Below, in pieces: positions 15,628 to 22,981 of a stretch of DNA of 64,000 nucleotides. The stretch comes from a virus, in the IMG/VR virus record IMGVR_UViG_3300028024_000007, positions 1-64,000 of that record; one strand, 5' to 3'. How positions within the stretch are numbered: position 1 is the stretch's first letter; each line of letters opens with the position of its first letter. The notes below the pieces were generated by a model. That model was not told the DNA's origin. It saw nothing but the letters and a program-made list of their open reading frames with translations, and searched no databases. Position numbers and translations under genes: made by a program.

Positions 15628-16298
15628 CCTACCCGGTGAACGAGGTGTTCCTGACTGTCCAGGGCGAGGCCGCGAACGCGGGGCTGCCGGCGGTGTTCGT
15701 GCGCCTGCAGGGCTGCTCGGTCGGTTGTGCGTTCTGCGACACCAAGCACACGTGGGAGCTCTCCGACCAGAACTTCGTCCCGCTCGCCAGGATGCTGGGG
15801 AAGACGGAGGTGGCGACGCCGCAGTACGCGGAGGTCGGCACCGACGACCTGGTCCAGGAGGTGGTGCGCGCGGCGCGCGGCGCGCGCCTGGTCGTCCTGA
15901 CAGGCGGTGAGCCCGCCGACTACGACCTGGAGCCGCTGGCTTTTGGTCTCGAGGCGCGCGGGCTCCGCGTCCAGGTCGAGACGTCGGGGACGACGCCGGT
16001 CATGGTGACCAAGGACGCGTGGGTGACGGTCAGCCCGAAGATCCTCCAGGCCGGCGGGCTCTCCGTCGTCCGGGAGGCGGTCGAGCGGGCGGACGAGATC
16101 AAGCACCCGACCGCGACCCAGCGCCACGTGGACGAGCTCCGGGAGCTGCTGGCGATGGGGTGGCACCGGCCGGGGATCCCCGTGTGGCTCCAGCCGCTGT
16201 CGCAGTCCCCCCAGGCCACCGCCCGGTGCGTCGAGTGGTGCCGCCAGTACGGCTGGCGCTTGTCGGTCCAGACCCACAAGTACCTGGGGCTGCGGTGA
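15624..16298 (+). CDS. queE: QueE, 7-carboxy-7-deazaguanine synthase
   Basis: A 224-residue radical SAM enzyme turning CPH4 into 7-carboxy-7-deazaguanine. N-terminal VFLTVQGEAANAG is the family signature, the cluster motif is CSVGCAFCD (Cys31, 35, 38), and LTGGEP plus VQVETSGT and VSPK follow in order. The start GTG lies in a GTGA overlap with queD. With folE, queD and queC this completes the route from GTP to preQ0. No queF was found, so the base made is predicted to remain preQ0. Confidence 0.95.
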   Translation: MTYPVNEVFLTVQGEAANAGLPAVFVRLQGCSVGCAFCDTKHTWELSDQNFVPLARMLGKTEVATPQYAEVGTDDLVQEVVRAARGARLVVLTGGEPADYDLEPLAFGLEARGLRVQVETSGTTPVMVTKDAWVTVSPKILQAGGLSVVREAVERADEIKHPTATQRHVDELRELLAMGWHRPGIPVWLQPLSQSPQATARCVEWCRQYGWRLSVQTHKYLGLR

Positions 16299-17614
16299 CC
16301 GACTACCGCCCCCGCCTGCTCGGGCGCCTCCCCGGGTTCTCCGACCGCGCCCTCGACCAGCACCTGGCGCTCTACGAGGGCGCCGCGCGCGAGCTCCAGG
16401 CCGCGCGCTCCCAGCTGCGCCTGGTGTCGGCGGCCGTGCCGCCCGCCGCGCTCTCGCTGCCCGCCGGTGACCTCCAGCGCGTCCTCGACACGCCGATCGG
16501 CCAGCTCCAGCTGTCGCTCGAGGGCGGCCGCCTGGGCGACGCGCTCGCCCGGCTCCGCGCCGAGACCAGGTCCAAGGGGATCACCTGGTGGCCGAACTTC
16601 TACCTGGGCGGCGACGACTTCTGGACCACGGACCGCGCCACCAGCGTGAACCTCCCCTGGTACCTGGGGAGCGAGGCCACCTGGCGCATGGTGAACGACC
16701 GGCGCCTGAAGCTCACGGAGGACGACGTCCTGCGGATCCTCCGCCACGAGTACGCCCACGCGCTGCTCTACGCCTACGAGGGGTGGGAGGCGCCCGGCTG
16801 GGAGGAGGCCTTCGGCCCGTTCGGCGCCCCCTACCAGGACGCCTACGAGCCCGACGCGGCGGCCGCGGAGGACTACGTGGTCCACCTGTCCCGCCCCGGG
16901 CCCGGCCAGCTGGCGCACTACCCCCAGAAGCACCCGGACGAGGACTGGGCGGAGACGTTCGCCGTGTGGCTGGCGGGCGTGCGGCCCGGCGAGTACGAGG
17001 AGGGCACCGGCGCCGCCCGCAAGCTGGAGGTGGTGGCCCGCCTGGTGGTGGACCGGGGCAGGTTCTACGGCGACCCGAAGGTGACGGCGCTCGGCCGCCG
17101 CGAGCCGTACCAGCAGCTGACGGAGACGGTCGGCGACTACCTGGGGGCGCGCGCCGCCTACTCGGAGCACAGCGCCATCCTGCGCCGCCTGCCCGACCTG
17201 CACGCCGCGGTGAGGCTGCACGAGCTGCACTTCGAGAACCTGGCCCCGCCTGCCGGCGGGTACCTCGGCCTGAACACGGCGCTCCTGGCGGCCGAGGCGT
17301 TCGGCTCGACCGACGCCTGGCTGGCGGACCTGCGCGCCGCCGCCGGCAGCACGTCCGGGTGGTCCCTGGCGGCGTGGGACCCGAGGGAGCGCCGGGTCAT
17401 CACCGCCCTGGTGGAGGGCGAGTCGCGCGGCGTCCCGCCCGGCTGCCAGATCCTCCTGGCGGTCGACTGCCACGAGCACGCCTACGAGCTCGACTACGGC
17501 GCCACGGGGAAGCACCTCGGCCTGGCGGCGCAGTTCAACTGCGTGGACTGGCTCGAGGTCGAGCGGCGCCTGATGGTCGCCGCCGGCATCCCGTCAGACC
17601 TGGCGCTGGCGTAG
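16295..17614 (+). CDS. metallopeptidase fused to a superoxide-dismutase-like domain
   Basis: A 439-residue two-domain protein, GTG start overlapping queE. Residues 1-250 hold a zinc metallopeptidase region: RHEYAHALLYAY (HExxH, His151/Glu152/His155) and HPDEDWAETFAVWL, like the putative zinc-binding peptidase family Peptidase_Mx, with Glu220 as a possible third ligand. Residues 265-430 resemble Fe/Mn superoxide dismutase: YSEHSAIL (His292), LHELHFENLAPPAGG (His309), SGWSLAAWD and AVDCHEHAYELDY (Asp391, His395), so all four metal ligands appear kept, though the usual Trp beside the Asp ligand is changed. I know of no defined role for this fusion. It may be packaged or released, but no signal peptide is present. 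Confidence 0.7.
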   Translation: MTDYRPRLLGRLPGFSDRALDQHLALYEGAARELQAARSQLRLVSAAVPPAALSLPAGDLQRVLDTPIGQLQLSLEGGRLGDALARLRAETRSKGITWWPNFYLGGDDFWTTDRATSVNLPWYLGSEATWRMVNDRRLKLTEDDVLRILRHEYAHALLYAYEGWEAPGWEEAFGPFGAPYQDAYEPDAAAAEDYVVHLSRPGPGQLAHYPQKHPDEDWAETFAVWLAGVRPGEYEEGTGAARKLEVVARLVVDRGRFYGDPKVTALGRREPYQQLTETVGDYLGARAAYSEHSAILRRLPDLHAAVRLHELHFENLAPPAGGYLGLNTALLAAEAFGSTDAWLADLRAAAGSTSGWSLAAWDPRERRVITALVEGESRGVPPGCQILLAVDCHEHAYELDYGATGKHLGLAAQFNCVDWLEVERRLMVAAGIPSDLALA

Positions 17615-17773
17615 CTCGACCGCGTCATAACTTGACGGATCCGCGCCTGCTCGGCCGGATAGCTTGCTCTGGTATGGACCGCCACCGCGTCGCCCCCCGG
17701 AGGTCGCCGCGCGCGGCAGCCCGGCGGGGACTCGGCGGGGCCGGCCAACATGTCTCCCAGGAGGACGGAGACG

Positions 17774-18949
17774 ATGAGCAGCCCAGAAGAGCGAGAGGTC
17801 GAGTATCGGGAGCGATTGTTCGCCGCGCAGAAGCAGCACGCCGAGGCGATCTTGGTGGAGGCGAAGAGGCAGTCGGTCGCGCTCGAGTCGGTCGCGAACC
17901 TGCTGGCCGAGTACGCGGTGTACATGAAGTCGAAGGAGGCGCCGGAGGAGGTGGAGTTCATCGGTTCGGCGATCCTGGAAAGGGTCGAGAAGATGCGTAA
18001 GACGCCGCACCGGTTCACCCTCCTGGACGCGAGCGACACCAGCGTCATCAGGTGCCTCGTCTGCCACCTCCCGAAGGGGATCATCGCCCACGACTTCAAT
18101 CGCGCCGGCGGCGTCGAGGTCAAGCTGACGAACGCTTCGGTGCAGGCGGGATCTCCGAAGTGCGTCGAGTGCGGCACGCCGGAGTACGTCGTGCCGGGAT
18201 TGTCGATGGCATCGTCGACGTGGCTGTGTCGCAGGTGCGGGTGGGCGAGCGTAGACGGGCTGACGTGGTGCCAGCCGCCGAAGTCAGCGAATACGATTGT
18301 TGAGCAAGACCAAGACGTCGCGTCCGTCACGAATGACCTGACCGAGGCACACGTCGGAATCTCCGGTGCGATCTTCGACCTCCAGCAGCAGCACCTATTG
18401 GTCCCCGAGCAATTGTCGAAGGCGCGGCGCCACATCGACCTGGCGATCGACGTCATCAACGACAAGCTGGTCACCAGGGTCAAGGACGCGGAGAAGCGCG
18501 CGAGGGAGAACCAAGAAGACCGCTCGCAGGCGCTGCGCGTCCTCGACGAAGTCCGCGACAAGCGAGACGCGCTCGCCGCGAAGAACAATGCGTTGTTCGC
18601 GGACTACGAGGCCCTGCTGGTCATCCATGCGCAGCTCACGCGGTCCGCCAAAGACCACGACGCCCGCGTCGAGCAGCTCCTGGCGTCCGAGAGCGCGGCG
18701 CTCGAGAAGGTCGCCGCCGCGGAGCAGCGCGTCCGTCACGCGAGCGCGACGTGCGAGCGCGCCATCGCCGACGCGCTCCACCTTGCCAGGGAGCGCGAGG
18801 GCGCCGTCATCAAGGAGCGCGCTCGCGTGACTGACGCGGTCGTCGCAGAATACGAGCGGATGAGGAACGCGGGCCGGATGTTCCAGTTCGACGTGGCGGA
18901 CATCCGCATGGCGGCCGCGCCGGACTACGTCCCGGTGAAGGCGCTCTGA
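17774..18949 (+). CDS. coiled-coil protein with zinc ribbon
   Basis: A 391-residue protein. Residues 1-75 are helical; residues about 88-158 carry paired Cys (RCLVCHLP, PKCVECGTPEYV, WLCRRCGW) fitting one or two zinc ribbons; residues 190-370 are a long Lys/Arg/Glu/Ala coiled coil. The ATG at 17774 is chosen because AGGAGG lies about 10 bases upstream; ATG 17750 is in frame. Codon use has lower GC3 than neighbours. No family recognised; structural or DNA-bridging roles are possible. Confidence 0.55.
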   Translation: MSSPEEREVEYRERLFAAQKQHAEAILVEAKRQSVALESVANLLAEYAVYMKSKEAPEEVEFIGSAILERVEKMRKTPHRFTLLDASDTSVIRCLVCHLPKGIIAHDFNRAGGVEVKLTNASVQAGSPKCVECGTPEYVVPGLSMASSTWLCRRCGWASVDGLTWCQPPKSANTIVEQDQDVASVTNDLTEAHVGISGAIFDLQQQHLLVPEQLSKARRHIDLAIDVINDKLVTRVKDAEKRARENQEDRSQALRVLDEVRDKRDALAAKNNALFADYEALLVIHAQLTRSAKDHDARVEQLLASESAALEKVAAAEQRVRHASATCERAIADALHLAREREGAVIKERARVTDAVVAEYERMRNAGRMFQFDVADIRMAAAPDYVPVKAL

Positions 18950-19077
18950 TGCTCCGCGCGGCCACCCTCGTCGTGGTGATACTGGTGCTCGCCTGCCAGG
19001 TGGTGGACATCTGGTTCACCGTGACGTCGGTGCGTCGCCTGGAGGCCCGCGTGGCGGCCGTCGAGGCGTGCGAGTGA
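18949..19077 (+). CDS. tiny membrane protein
   Basis: A 42-residue protein, ATG overlapping the previous TGA. One transmembrane helix (ATLVVVILVLACQVVDIWFT) and a short charged helix. It precedes a lipoprotein gene with which it overlaps; the pair has the shape of an inner-membrane/outer-membrane spanin couple but is too short to claim it. Confidence 0.45.
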   Translation: MLRAATLVVVILVLACQVVDIWFTVTSVRRLEARVAAVEACE

Positions 19078-19445
19078 GGCCCCTGGTCGTCCTCCTGCTC
19101 CTGTCCGCCTGCGGTGTGGATGCCATGCCGTTCGGCGGGGCGACCGGCGCCACCCCGGGGAAGCTCTCCCGCGGGGCGGCCGGGGCCGCGGGGGGCGAGG
19201 AGGGCGGCCGCGCCGGTACCGCGCCGGTGTCCAGCGGAGGCGCCCCGGGTGGGTCTGCGGGTACCGGAGCAGGTCCCGGGGGATCCGTGGGGGCGCCTCC
19301 ACTGGGTACCGGCGGATCGGTCGGTTCGACGGGTGGGACGCCGGGGGCGAGCGGATCCGGAGGCTCCGTACCGCCAGGTACGGGCGGCGACCAGGGTGTC
19401 TGCTACGACACGAACGGCAACCTCGGCACCTGCCCGCGCCCCTGA
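19074..19445 (+). CDS. Gly/Ser-rich lipoprotein
   Basis: A 123-residue protein with a lipoprotein signal: MRPLVVLLLLSAC, lipid-modified Cys at residue 13. The mature chain is low-complexity Gly/Ser/Thr/Ala (TGGSVGSTGG-type repeats), ending in a short Cys pair (VCYDTNGNLGTCP). This composition resembles myxobacterial lipoproteins in my experience, a weak host clue. The gene starts at GTG in a GTGA overlap. Role unknown. Confidence 0.6.
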   Translation: MRPLVVLLLLSACGVDAMPFGGATGATPGKLSRGAAGAAGGEEGGRAGTAPVSSGGAPGGSAGTGAGPGGSVGAPPLGTGGSVGSTGGTPGASGSGGSVPPGTGGDQGVCYDTNGNLGTCPRP

Positions 19446-19530
19446 GGGGCGCGCAGGAGCCCGCCGGTACGTCCGGACGCCCGGGACGAGAACGCCCCGT
19501 ACGGCGCGAACCGGTGAGCCAGGCGCCCCT

Positions 19531-19559
19531 TGCCGTATCGGCCGCCGTACCCCAAGGTG
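19531..19559 (+). promoter_or_regulatory. promoter, leaderless type
   Basis: TTGCCG, 17 bases, CAAGGT, then 6 bases to ATG 19566. The 120-base gap upstream (19446-19565) otherwise shows only short GC-rich inverted segments. Confidence 0.45.
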
Positions 19560-19565
19560 GGGGCC

Positions 19566-19721
19566 ATGATCATCCTCATCCCCCTCCTGGCCTGCATCGT
19601 CGGCGTCCTGGTCTACGCCCTGGCCTCGAACCCCAAGGTCCAGGAGATGGGGCGCCTGGCGTTCGGCGCCGGCCTCCTGGTGACGCTCTGGGAGGTCGCC
19701 GGGCACGTCCTGCGGCTGTAG
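19566..19721 (+). CDS. small two-helix membrane protein
   Basis: A 51-residue protein with two hydrophobic segments (IILIPLLACIVGVLVYALA and LAFGAGLLVTLWEVAGHVL) joined by a short charged loop. It sits directly before the terminase nuclease half. The layout is holin-like but could equally be another phage membrane protein. Start fixed by the -10 box and first ATG. Confidence 0.5.
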   Translation: MIILIPLLACIVGVLVYALASNPKVQEMGRLAFGAGLLVTLWEVAGHVLRL

Positions 19722-19727
19722 TACCCT
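19722..19727 (+). promoter_or_regulatory. -10 box before terminase nuclease half
   Basis: TACCCT ends 7 bases before ATG 19735. No good -35 is visible. It would give the nuclease gene its own transcript, separate from the ATPase half. Confidence 0.4.
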
Positions 19728-19734
19728 CGGGGGC

Positions 19735-20517
19735 ATGAGGGCCGTCCCCAAGCTCCAGCTGCCCGAGCTCCCCCGGTGGGAGGAGAAGTTCCCGCTCGAG
19801 GTTCTCCAGGCGAAGGCCAGCGGTCGCGAGGTGGGCGGCTCGGCCATGTGGCTCCAGGGGTTCCGGATGCAGGTGGTGAAGCCAGGGGACCTGAAGTTCC
19901 CCAGCTTCCCGTCCTGCCTGTCCCCCGGCCTGGTCCTGTCCGAGGTGTGGCGCCGCGCGCTGCCGACCTACGTGGGGGTCGACCTCTCCAGCGCCAGCCG
20001 CCCCGGCAACTTCATCGTGGCGGTGGCGGTCGACACGGCGAACGGAATCCGGATCCCCGTGGAGGCCAGGGCCGGCGCCTGGAGCTCCCCGGAGACGGCC
20101 GAGGTCCTGACGGACGTCTGCTCCCACCACCCGAACCTCCAGTACGTGATGGTCGAGAACAACGCCTACCAGGAGGCGATCATCGACTGGGTCAAGAAGG
20201 GCAAGTCGGCCTTCCCCTGGTGGAACAAGGTCGAGGCCCACACGACCGGGCGGAACAAGGCCGACCCCGCGTTCGGCCTCCCCGGGCTCGAGGTGGAGTT
20301 CGCGAACCACAGCTGGGCGTTCCCGAGCGGCGAGTGGGAGGGGCACGAGACGGGGCACGACTGCGCCTGGTGCGTGCTCTCCCGCGAGTTCCGGCTCTAC
20401 CCGAAGTACAGCACCTCCGACGGCATCATGGCGACGTGGTTCTGCAAGGCGGCCATCGACCGCTGGTGGCGCCCCGGCTCCTCCCGCAGTGCGAAGCGCG
20501 ACCACAACGTGCGATAG
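19735..20517 (+). CDS. terL: terminase large subunit, nuclease half
   Basis: A 260-residue protein corresponding to the C-terminal half of a large terminase. Residues 11-55 look like the linker that follows the ATPase (PRWEEKFPLEVLQAKA, GSAMWLQGF). The RNase H-fold nuclease shows its three acidic residues in order: YVGVDLSSAS (Asp83), VMVENNAYQ (Glu141) and STSDGIMATWF (Asp229). It has its own ATG and -10 box and no ATPase motif. Together with 3318-4142 it would make a normal-sized 534-residue terminase, presumably as two interacting chains. Confidence 0.8.
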   Translation: MRAVPKLQLPELPRWEEKFPLEVLQAKASGREVGGSAMWLQGFRMQVVKPGDLKFPSFPSCLSPGLVLSEVWRRALPTYVGVDLSSASRPGNFIVAVAVDTANGIRIPVEARAGAWSSPETAEVLTDVCSHHPNLQYVMVENNAYQEAIIDWVKKGKSAFPWWNKVEAHTTGRNKADPAFGLPGLEVEFANHSWAFPSGEWEGHETGHDCAWCVLSREFRLYPKYSTSDGIMATWFCKAAIDRWWRPGSSRSAKRDHNVR

Positions 20518-20543
20518 ACAGCGTGGTCGTTCCGTTGTATCCG
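20515..20543 (+). promoter_or_regulatory. promoter, leaderless type
   Basis: TAGACA, 17 bases, TATCCG, then 7 bases to GTG 20551. The -35 overlaps the terminase stop codon. Confidence 0.5.
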
Positions 20544-20550
20544 TCGAGGT

Positions 20551-20787
20551 GTGGCAGACGAGGACCGTCGGAACGTCGTGCGGGCGCTGAAGACCCCGAA
20601 CACCGACCACGTCCGCGACGGCGTCCAGGCGCTGGCCCAGATCTCCGACGACCCCGACACGCGCGGCGTCCTGATCGCGGTGATCGCGCAGAACGGCAGC
20701 GTCACCGTCTACCCGTTCGGCGACTGCAAGAATCAGGACTCGGCGTTCGTCGCCGCCACCCTGCTCGGCCACGTGATCCAGTCATGA
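20551..20787 (+). CDS. small hypothetical protein
   Basis: A 78-residue alpha/beta protein. The second half (GVLIAVIAQNGSVTVYPFGD) looks like a beta hairpin pair. The stop overlaps the next ATG. No family recognised. Confidence 0.5.
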   Translation: MADEDRRNVVRALKTPNTDHVRDGVQALAQISDDPDTRGVLIAVIAQNGSVTVYPFGDCKNQDSAFVAATLLGHVIQS

Positions 20788-20933
20788 TCAAGAGGGTCGA
20801 CGGGAAGTATCACCTCGTGTCGAAGAAAAAGGATCCGAAGACCGGGCGCCACAGGAACCTCGGGACGTTCGCGACCAAGGCCGAGGCCGTGAAGCACGAG
20901 CAGCAGGTCGAGTACTTCAAGAGGTCGAAGTAG
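20784..20933 (+). CDS. small basic hypothetical protein
   Basis: A 49-residue basic protein starting in an ATGA overlap; KKKDPKTGRHRNLGTFATKA resembles the beta-hairpin end of small AP2/integrase-type DNA-binding segments found in phage peptides. Too short for certainty. Confidence 0.5.
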   Translation: MIKRVDGKYHLVSKKKDPKTGRHRNLGTFATKAEAVKHEQQVEYFKRSK

Positions 20934-20934
20934 C

Positions 20935-21252
20935 GTGGCGAAGAAGCGGAAGAAGGGTCGCGAGCTGCGCATCGACGAGGTGGCCCCGGCGATCTTGCCG
21001 CTCGAGGTGCCGGTCAGGAAGTGGCGCTTCGACGTCGGTCCCGAGCGGCGCGCGTTCGTGTTCGCGATCGAGCACGCCGACCGGCTGAAGCTCTCTCACC
21101 TGAAGCTCGAGCAGATGGCGCAGGTGCTCGGCAACCTGGTGCACCCGCACTTCTCGGCGCTGCTCGTGGTGCAGCCCGGCGCGAAGCTGTCGGTGTACGA
21201 GGTGGTAGATCCGTGCAATCCTCCGAAGCATGTCGCAGCAGCCGAAGGATAG
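20935..21252 (+). CDS. hypothetical protein
   Basis: A 105-residue protein with a very basic N-terminus (AKKRKKGREL) and an amphipathic helical centre. Its end overlaps the next gene by 23 bases. No family recognised. Confidence 0.5.
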   Translation: MAKKRKKGRELRIDEVAPAILPLEVPVRKWRFDVGPERRAFVFAIEHADRLKLSHLKLEQMAQVLGNLVHPHFSALLVVQPGAKLSVYEVVDPCNPPKHVAAAEG

Positions 21253-21535
21253 GTACCCGGTGAAGCTCGAGGTCTTCGACGTCGTCCTGATCAAGAAGGA
21301 GGTCGGGGAGCACGCCGCCGCGGAGGACGACTTCAAGCGCGTCCGGGTGGAGGCGGAGAGCTCGCTGGCCGCGCAGTCCCACGCCGACGTGGAGAAGGCG
21401 CTCCCCGAGGCGCCGGGCTGGCGGGTGATGTTCGTGGCGCCGCCTGGCGTGACGACCGAGCCGGAGATGCAGGCGCGCCAGCGCGCGCACACGTCCTCCT
21501 GGCGGCCCGACCGGGAGAAGGTCAAGTTCGTCTGA
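21230..21535 (+). CDS. hypothetical protein
   Basis: A 101-residue protein, beta strands in the first third, then helix, with a basic C-terminus. Overlaps the preceding gene in another frame; GC3 supports this frame downstream of 21252. Unknown function. Confidence 0.5.
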   Translation: MSQQPKDRYPVKLEVFDVVLIKKEVGEHAAAEDDFKRVRVEAESSLAAQSHADVEKALPEAPGWRVMFVAPPGVTTEPEMQARQRAHTSSWRPDREKVKFV

Positions 21536-21610
21536 CGCCCGGCCCGCTCCTGGTCGCGGTGACCAGGGTGCGCGCCGGGTTCCTGGACGTCTCGATAGCG
21601 GAGGTGACCG

Positions 21611-22072
21611 GTGGCCAAGATGTTCCACAAGTACGACGCCGGGGCGATGGCGAAGGCCATGGAGCGGATCCGGGAGGGCGCCGACAGCGGATCGCAGGTC
21701 CAGCGGCCGCAGTTCGACCCGAAGGAGCGCGCCGAACTGCTCCGCCGCGCCTCTGACGGCAAGAGCCCGGAGGCCATGCGCCGGGTCCTCGAGCACCACG
21801 GGTTCCGGTTCTACCCGGCCGAACTGGTGGCCGAGGCAGCGCTCATGGCCGGGACCGAGATGGTCACCGCCCCGGGCGAGGCGGCCCCGGAGGTCGAGGG
21901 CCAGTGGCGGCACGTCGGCCTGCGCCTGGCGCTGACCCCCAGCGACCTGGTGGCGAACTACGCCAGCCACGAGGACCTGGACCGCTGGGTGAAGCAGGAG
22001 AAGCTCGAGCGCCGGCTGACCAGAGCGCGGGTGGGTAAGGCGGAGCGCCGCCTGGTGGTGGCGCGGTCATGA
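21611..22072 (+). CDS. hypothetical helical protein
   Basis: A 153-residue protein with a GTG start behind GCGGAGG. Helical, charged; the C-terminal 45 residues are a basic coiled segment (DRWVKQEKLERRLTRARVGK). The 75 bases before it hold no other feature. Unknown function. Confidence 0.5.
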   Translation: MAKMFHKYDAGAMAKAMERIREGADSGSQVQRPQFDPKERAELLRRASDGKSPEAMRRVLEHHGFRFYPAELVAEAALMAGTEMVTAPGEAAPEVEGQWRHVGLRLALTPSDLVANYASHEDLDRWVKQEKLERRLTRARVGKAERRLVVARS

Positions 22073-22455
22073 GCGGCGACCTGGAGCGCCAGGTACAGCT
22101 GGGGCCGATCTGCGAGGAGACCGGCGTCTACGCGTCCCGGTGCGAGCACTGCGGTGCTGAGCCGATGAACGCCGCGGTCGCCAGCGTGATCCCGCCGTCC
22201 AGTCCAACGTCGGAGGACGCCTGCAACCAGATGCGCGCCGAGCTCCTCGCCATCGAGAAGCGCGTGCGGCAGATGGCCTTCGGTGGCGCGGAAGGGCCCC
22301 CGGTACTTTACGGCGAGGCTCACGCGCAGGCCGTCCTCGCCGTGCGCCACCTGGAGGACGCGAGGATGCGCCTCGGCAAGGTCATCCAGTACGCGGTGGG
22401 CGGCGGCGTGTCCTGCTTCGATTCGGGGCGCAAGCCGGCCGACGACGGGCGATGA
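22069..22455 (+). CDS. candidate Acb2/Tad1-like hairpin protein
   Basis: A 128-residue protein. The first 35 residues include a CEHCGAE pair. The remainder forms a helical hairpin: CNQMRAELLAIEKRVRQ, then AVLAVRHLEDARMRLGKVI. The second helix resembles the conserved HLE-A-M-L-N-AI helix of the Acb2/Tad1 hairpin domain, in phage proteins that sequester cyclic nucleotide or gcADPR immune signals. This is a motif-level resemblance only; ordinary helical-hairpin proteins could look alike. Starts in an ATGA overlap. Confidence 0.4.
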   Translation: MSGDLERQVQLGPICEETGVYASRCEHCGAEPMNAAVASVIPPSSPTSEDACNQMRAELLAIEKRVRQMAFGGAEGPPVLYGEAHAQAVLAVRHLEDARMRLGKVIQYAVGGGVSCFDSGRKPADDGR

Positions 22456-22781
22456 GCGCTCCCGTCGTGAAGCTCCAGATCCCCGACGGCGTGGAGGTCT
22501 CGGACGGCTACCACACGTTCGGGGAGCTGTACGAGCACCGGATCGCGCTGTACCTGGCTCTCTGCCGCACGCGCTCCGACGCCTGGAAGAGCCGGGTCCA
22601 CTCCGACGGGACGGCGTTCCTGGGCTGGTTCATCGTCGGCATCGGGGCCGAGCCGGGCCAGCAGGTCACCTACCACCTGCCGCTCTCGCGGTGGGACGAG
22701 GCGGACGTGCCGGAGCGGGCGCCGCCGCCGTTCGACGGGCACACGTCCGCCGACGTCCTGGTCAGGCTGCGCCAGCTGTGA
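22452..22781 (+). CDS. conserved phage protein
   Basis: A 109-residue protein matching a widespread phage family of unknown role: DGYHTFGELYEHRIALYLAL, then GWFIVGIG, GQQVTYHLPLSRWD and PPPFDGHTSADVLVRL. These motifs (FxELYEHR and FDGHT) recur in tailed phages. Likely a small enzyme-like or regulatory fold; no catalytic claim. Overlaps both neighbours. Confidence 0.65.
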   Translation: MSAPVVKLQIPDGVEVSDGYHTFGELYEHRIALYLALCRTRSDAWKSRVHSDGTAFLGWFIVGIGAEPGQQVTYHLPLSRWDEADVPERAPPPFDGHTSADVLVRLRQL

Positions 22782-22972
22782 GCGGCCCGCCGGAGTTCGT
22801 GGAGATCCCCGCCTCCACGGCCGGGTGGGAGCCACCCCAGGAGTACCCGCTGGCGCTCGGGCTGCCGGCCCCGGTGGACTTCGACAGGAAGCTCCGCGGC
22901 CCGCGCTGGCTCCGGTGGCTCCTGGCCTGGGCGGCGGACACTGTCTTGCGATACCTCGGCCGACCCGGATAG
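22778..22972 (+). CDS. small hypothetical protein
   Basis: A 64-residue protein starting at GTG in a GTGA overlap. Its basic amphipathic C-terminus (RWLRWLLAWAADTVLRYLG) may lie on a membrane. Unknown function. Confidence 0.45.
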   Translation: MSGPPEFVEIPASTAGWEPPQEYPLALGLPAPVDFDRKLRGPRWLRWLLAWAADTVLRYLGRPG

Positions 22973-22975
22973 CCT
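22946..22975 (+). promoter_or_regulatory. promoter before portal gene
   Basis: TTGCGA, 18 bases, TAGCCT, then 6 bases to ATG 22982. Predicted leaderless portal transcript. Confidence 0.55.
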
Positions 22976-22981
22976 GACCGG

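Noticed and set aside
17674-18000. ATG 17674 placed 8 bases after TAGCTT
   Set aside because: The frame gives Arg-rich low-complexity sequence and overlaps the better gene at 17774; the -10-like box has no -35 at the usual distance.
4143-19734. Group I/II intron or intein joining the terminase halves
   Set aside because: The interval is full of normal genes, both halves have own starts and stops, and no intein motifs or splice-type flanks are seen.
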